The translations under genes and the position numbers were made by a program. Source: Amanita rubescens (Eukaryota; Basidiomycota; Agaricomycetes; Agaricales; Amanitaceae). Taken from it: a DNA stretch of 64,000 nucleotides. Below are positions 62,330-64,000 of this stretch, in pieces (within the stretch, counting starts at the first letter, position 1; each line of letters begins with the position of its first letter). The stretch is taken from contig WION01000008.1 in assembly GCA_015039365.1 (NCBI GenBank), positions 558,001 through 622,000 on the forward strand. The letters run 5' to 3'. Below the pieces are notes generated by a model. The model worked only from the letters and a program-made list of their open reading frames with translations, was not told where the DNA came from and made no database searches.

Positions 62330-64000
62330 TGTTGTGAGAGAGAGGACGATACAGCCAATCCGTGTACCGACGATTGTAACCAGATCATATCATATGTCGC
62401 AAGCGCTAAACACTTTGCGGCCCGGCGGCCTCGGCCGACAATGGACGCAATTATGGCACTTGTCGCATGGTGGGTGGCAATGCCCAGATTAAGTACTAAG
62501 TGCGAAATATTTCCGCCTCGGACAAGCAATATTGTAGAGCACTGAGGCCTAGGAACATAAGTATATTTCCTGCGACTGCACCGCGTGAAAGTACGTATAC
62601 TCAAACAGTCCAACACAATCAACACGTTGACGTGCTATGTTGTTGAGTACTACTAGTGAGTCTGTTACACCGAACACCTGCACATGTTAAAATTTATCCA
62701 CCCAGTGTCGGAATGGCCAATTACGAGCGTGCTGTTTTTTGCAATAGGCGCATTGACTATCATTCGTCTGGTTTACCGTACCGTGTCAGTCATGTTGCAA
62801 ACGTTCATTCTCCCTGGTGCTAGTGTGTGTACATTCAAGAAGACTTTATCAAGGATTCTGATTAGTCCTTCCAGCTCAAAAAGTTCGGTGTGCGTGATGG
62901 GGCATGGGCTGTAGTCACGGGCGCATCGGACGGTATTGGCAAAGAATTCTCATTTCAGCTTGCCAAAGCGGGATTCAACATTCTCTTGGTTGCTAGGAAC
63001 AAAACGGTCTTGGAAGAGACCGCAGCAGAGATTCGTATGGACTACATGTTTTCTCCTGTAATTATAAAAAACTAATATTCTCATAGGGAACAAGTATCCT
63101 CAAATTTCCACGCGCACACACTCCATAGACTTCGCTATCCTTGATGAGAATGCATACGCGGAGTTATCAGAGGTCCTTCGTAGTTTGGATATTGGGGTTC
63201 TTGGTAAGCTAGGTTTTAATAATGAATCTACGGTGAAGTAATTCAACACCTTCAGTCAACAATGTTGGAAAATCACATGCAATGCCAGCTTATCTTGTTG
63301 ATACACCTCAACCCGAGATAACTGACATTGTGAATGTCAACGTACATGCTACGTTACGTGTTACCTATGCAGCTCTGCCCGGCATGGTTCTACGGTAAGC
63401 ACTACTTACTTTTGTTTTCCTGCATCTTAGATGTTATGAAGCAAGCGGGGTTTGATCCTGAACGTTGGCTCGTTCGCTGGAGCTGTTCCTTCTCCGATGC
63501 TGGCTACGTATTCTGGCACAAAGGCATTCCTCTCTACGTTTTCAAGTGCCTTGGGCGAAGAAGTGAGGCAGCACAATATCGTTGTCGAACATATCAACAC
63601 ATACTTCATCGTATGATCACATACTGTTCAGTTGCCATTAACTTATGTGTATTTAGGTGTCGAAGTTGTCCAAAATCCGTAAGGCGTCTGTGATGATTCC
63701 TACACCTGGGCCGTACGTGCGGTCTGTCCTGTCGAAAATTGGGCTTGGGTGTGGAGCGGCGTGCAGCGGACGGCCGAACACGTCGACGCCGTACTGGTCG
63801 CATGCGCTGCTAGACTACGGGATAAATATGATTGGGATGCCTGGGTTGTTCATCAGATATACGCATGGGCTACATAAGAGCATTCGGAAACGGGCATTGC
63901 GGCGAGAGGCCAAGAATAGATAGACTAGTTTGGAATGATTTGTTTGTTTCAATGTTTGTGCGAGATGACATGCGTCTGCAGCGTGTAGGTCAGACTCTCT

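Overview
The window looks like nuclear DNA of a filamentous basidiomycete, most likely an Agaricomycete. Nearly every gene is cut by many 45-60 nt introns, spacing is tight, and the content is fungal: WOPR regulator genes, PalC, CWC24, MDM31, an Uve1-type UV endonuclease, a DUF3844 protein, Cue5 and fungal V-ATPase c''. Gene models were spliced by eye from frame changes, donor/acceptor sites and known family motifs. No species can be named. There is no rRNA, CRISPR array or intact transposon that I can see.

Layout. 1-8.1 kb: partial TSR1 (-), an SDR oxidoreductase (+), ARFRP1-type GTPase (-) and V-ATPase c'' (+) sharing a 48-bp promoter, a CUE5-like ubiquitin receptor (-) and an RKM4-like SET methyltransferase (-). 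9-16.1 kb: a CRAL-TRIO protein (+), PPG1-type phosphatase (-), an unresolved stretch, a C2H2 zinc-finger gene (+) and CWC24 (-). 16.2-21.9 kb: a Cys-3/Met4-like bZIP (+), a cytosolic LysM protein (+), a gene-poor stretch, a glycolipid transfer protein (-) and free-methionine-sulfoxide reductase (+). 22.5-37.2 kb: WOPR regulator 1 (+), TFIIA large subunit (-), a small basic protein (+), PalC (-), tRNA-Val (-), PIG-U (+), an intronless zinc-finger gene (-), an F-box gene (-), a DUF3844 ER protein (+) and WOPR regulator 2 (-). 38.8-51.4 kb: a membrane glutaredoxin-like protein without its catalytic cysteine (-), a decayed SAM methyltransferase (-), MDM31 (-), a long disordered/coiled-coil protein (+), RVS161/Hob3 BAR protein (-) and UVDE (+). 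52-64 kb: tRNA-Arg (-), a ~1,180-residue protein of unknown function (-), two tandem group II PLP decarboxylases (-) and very-long-chain 3-ketoacyl-CoA reductase (+).

Most genes are housekeeping: ribosome biogenesis and protein methylation, splicing, transcription, Golgi and vacuole function, GPI anchoring, lipid metabolism, DNA repair. The more variable parts are the duplicated WOPR regulators, the duplicated decarboxylases, the methyltransferase pseudogene and the cysteine-less glutaredoxin relative. A recurrent oddity is the use of GC-AG introns: five can be deduced in apparently functional genes, one of them at the same place in both tandem decarboxylases. I found no clear evidence for a wholly new biological system; the best leads are in the findings.
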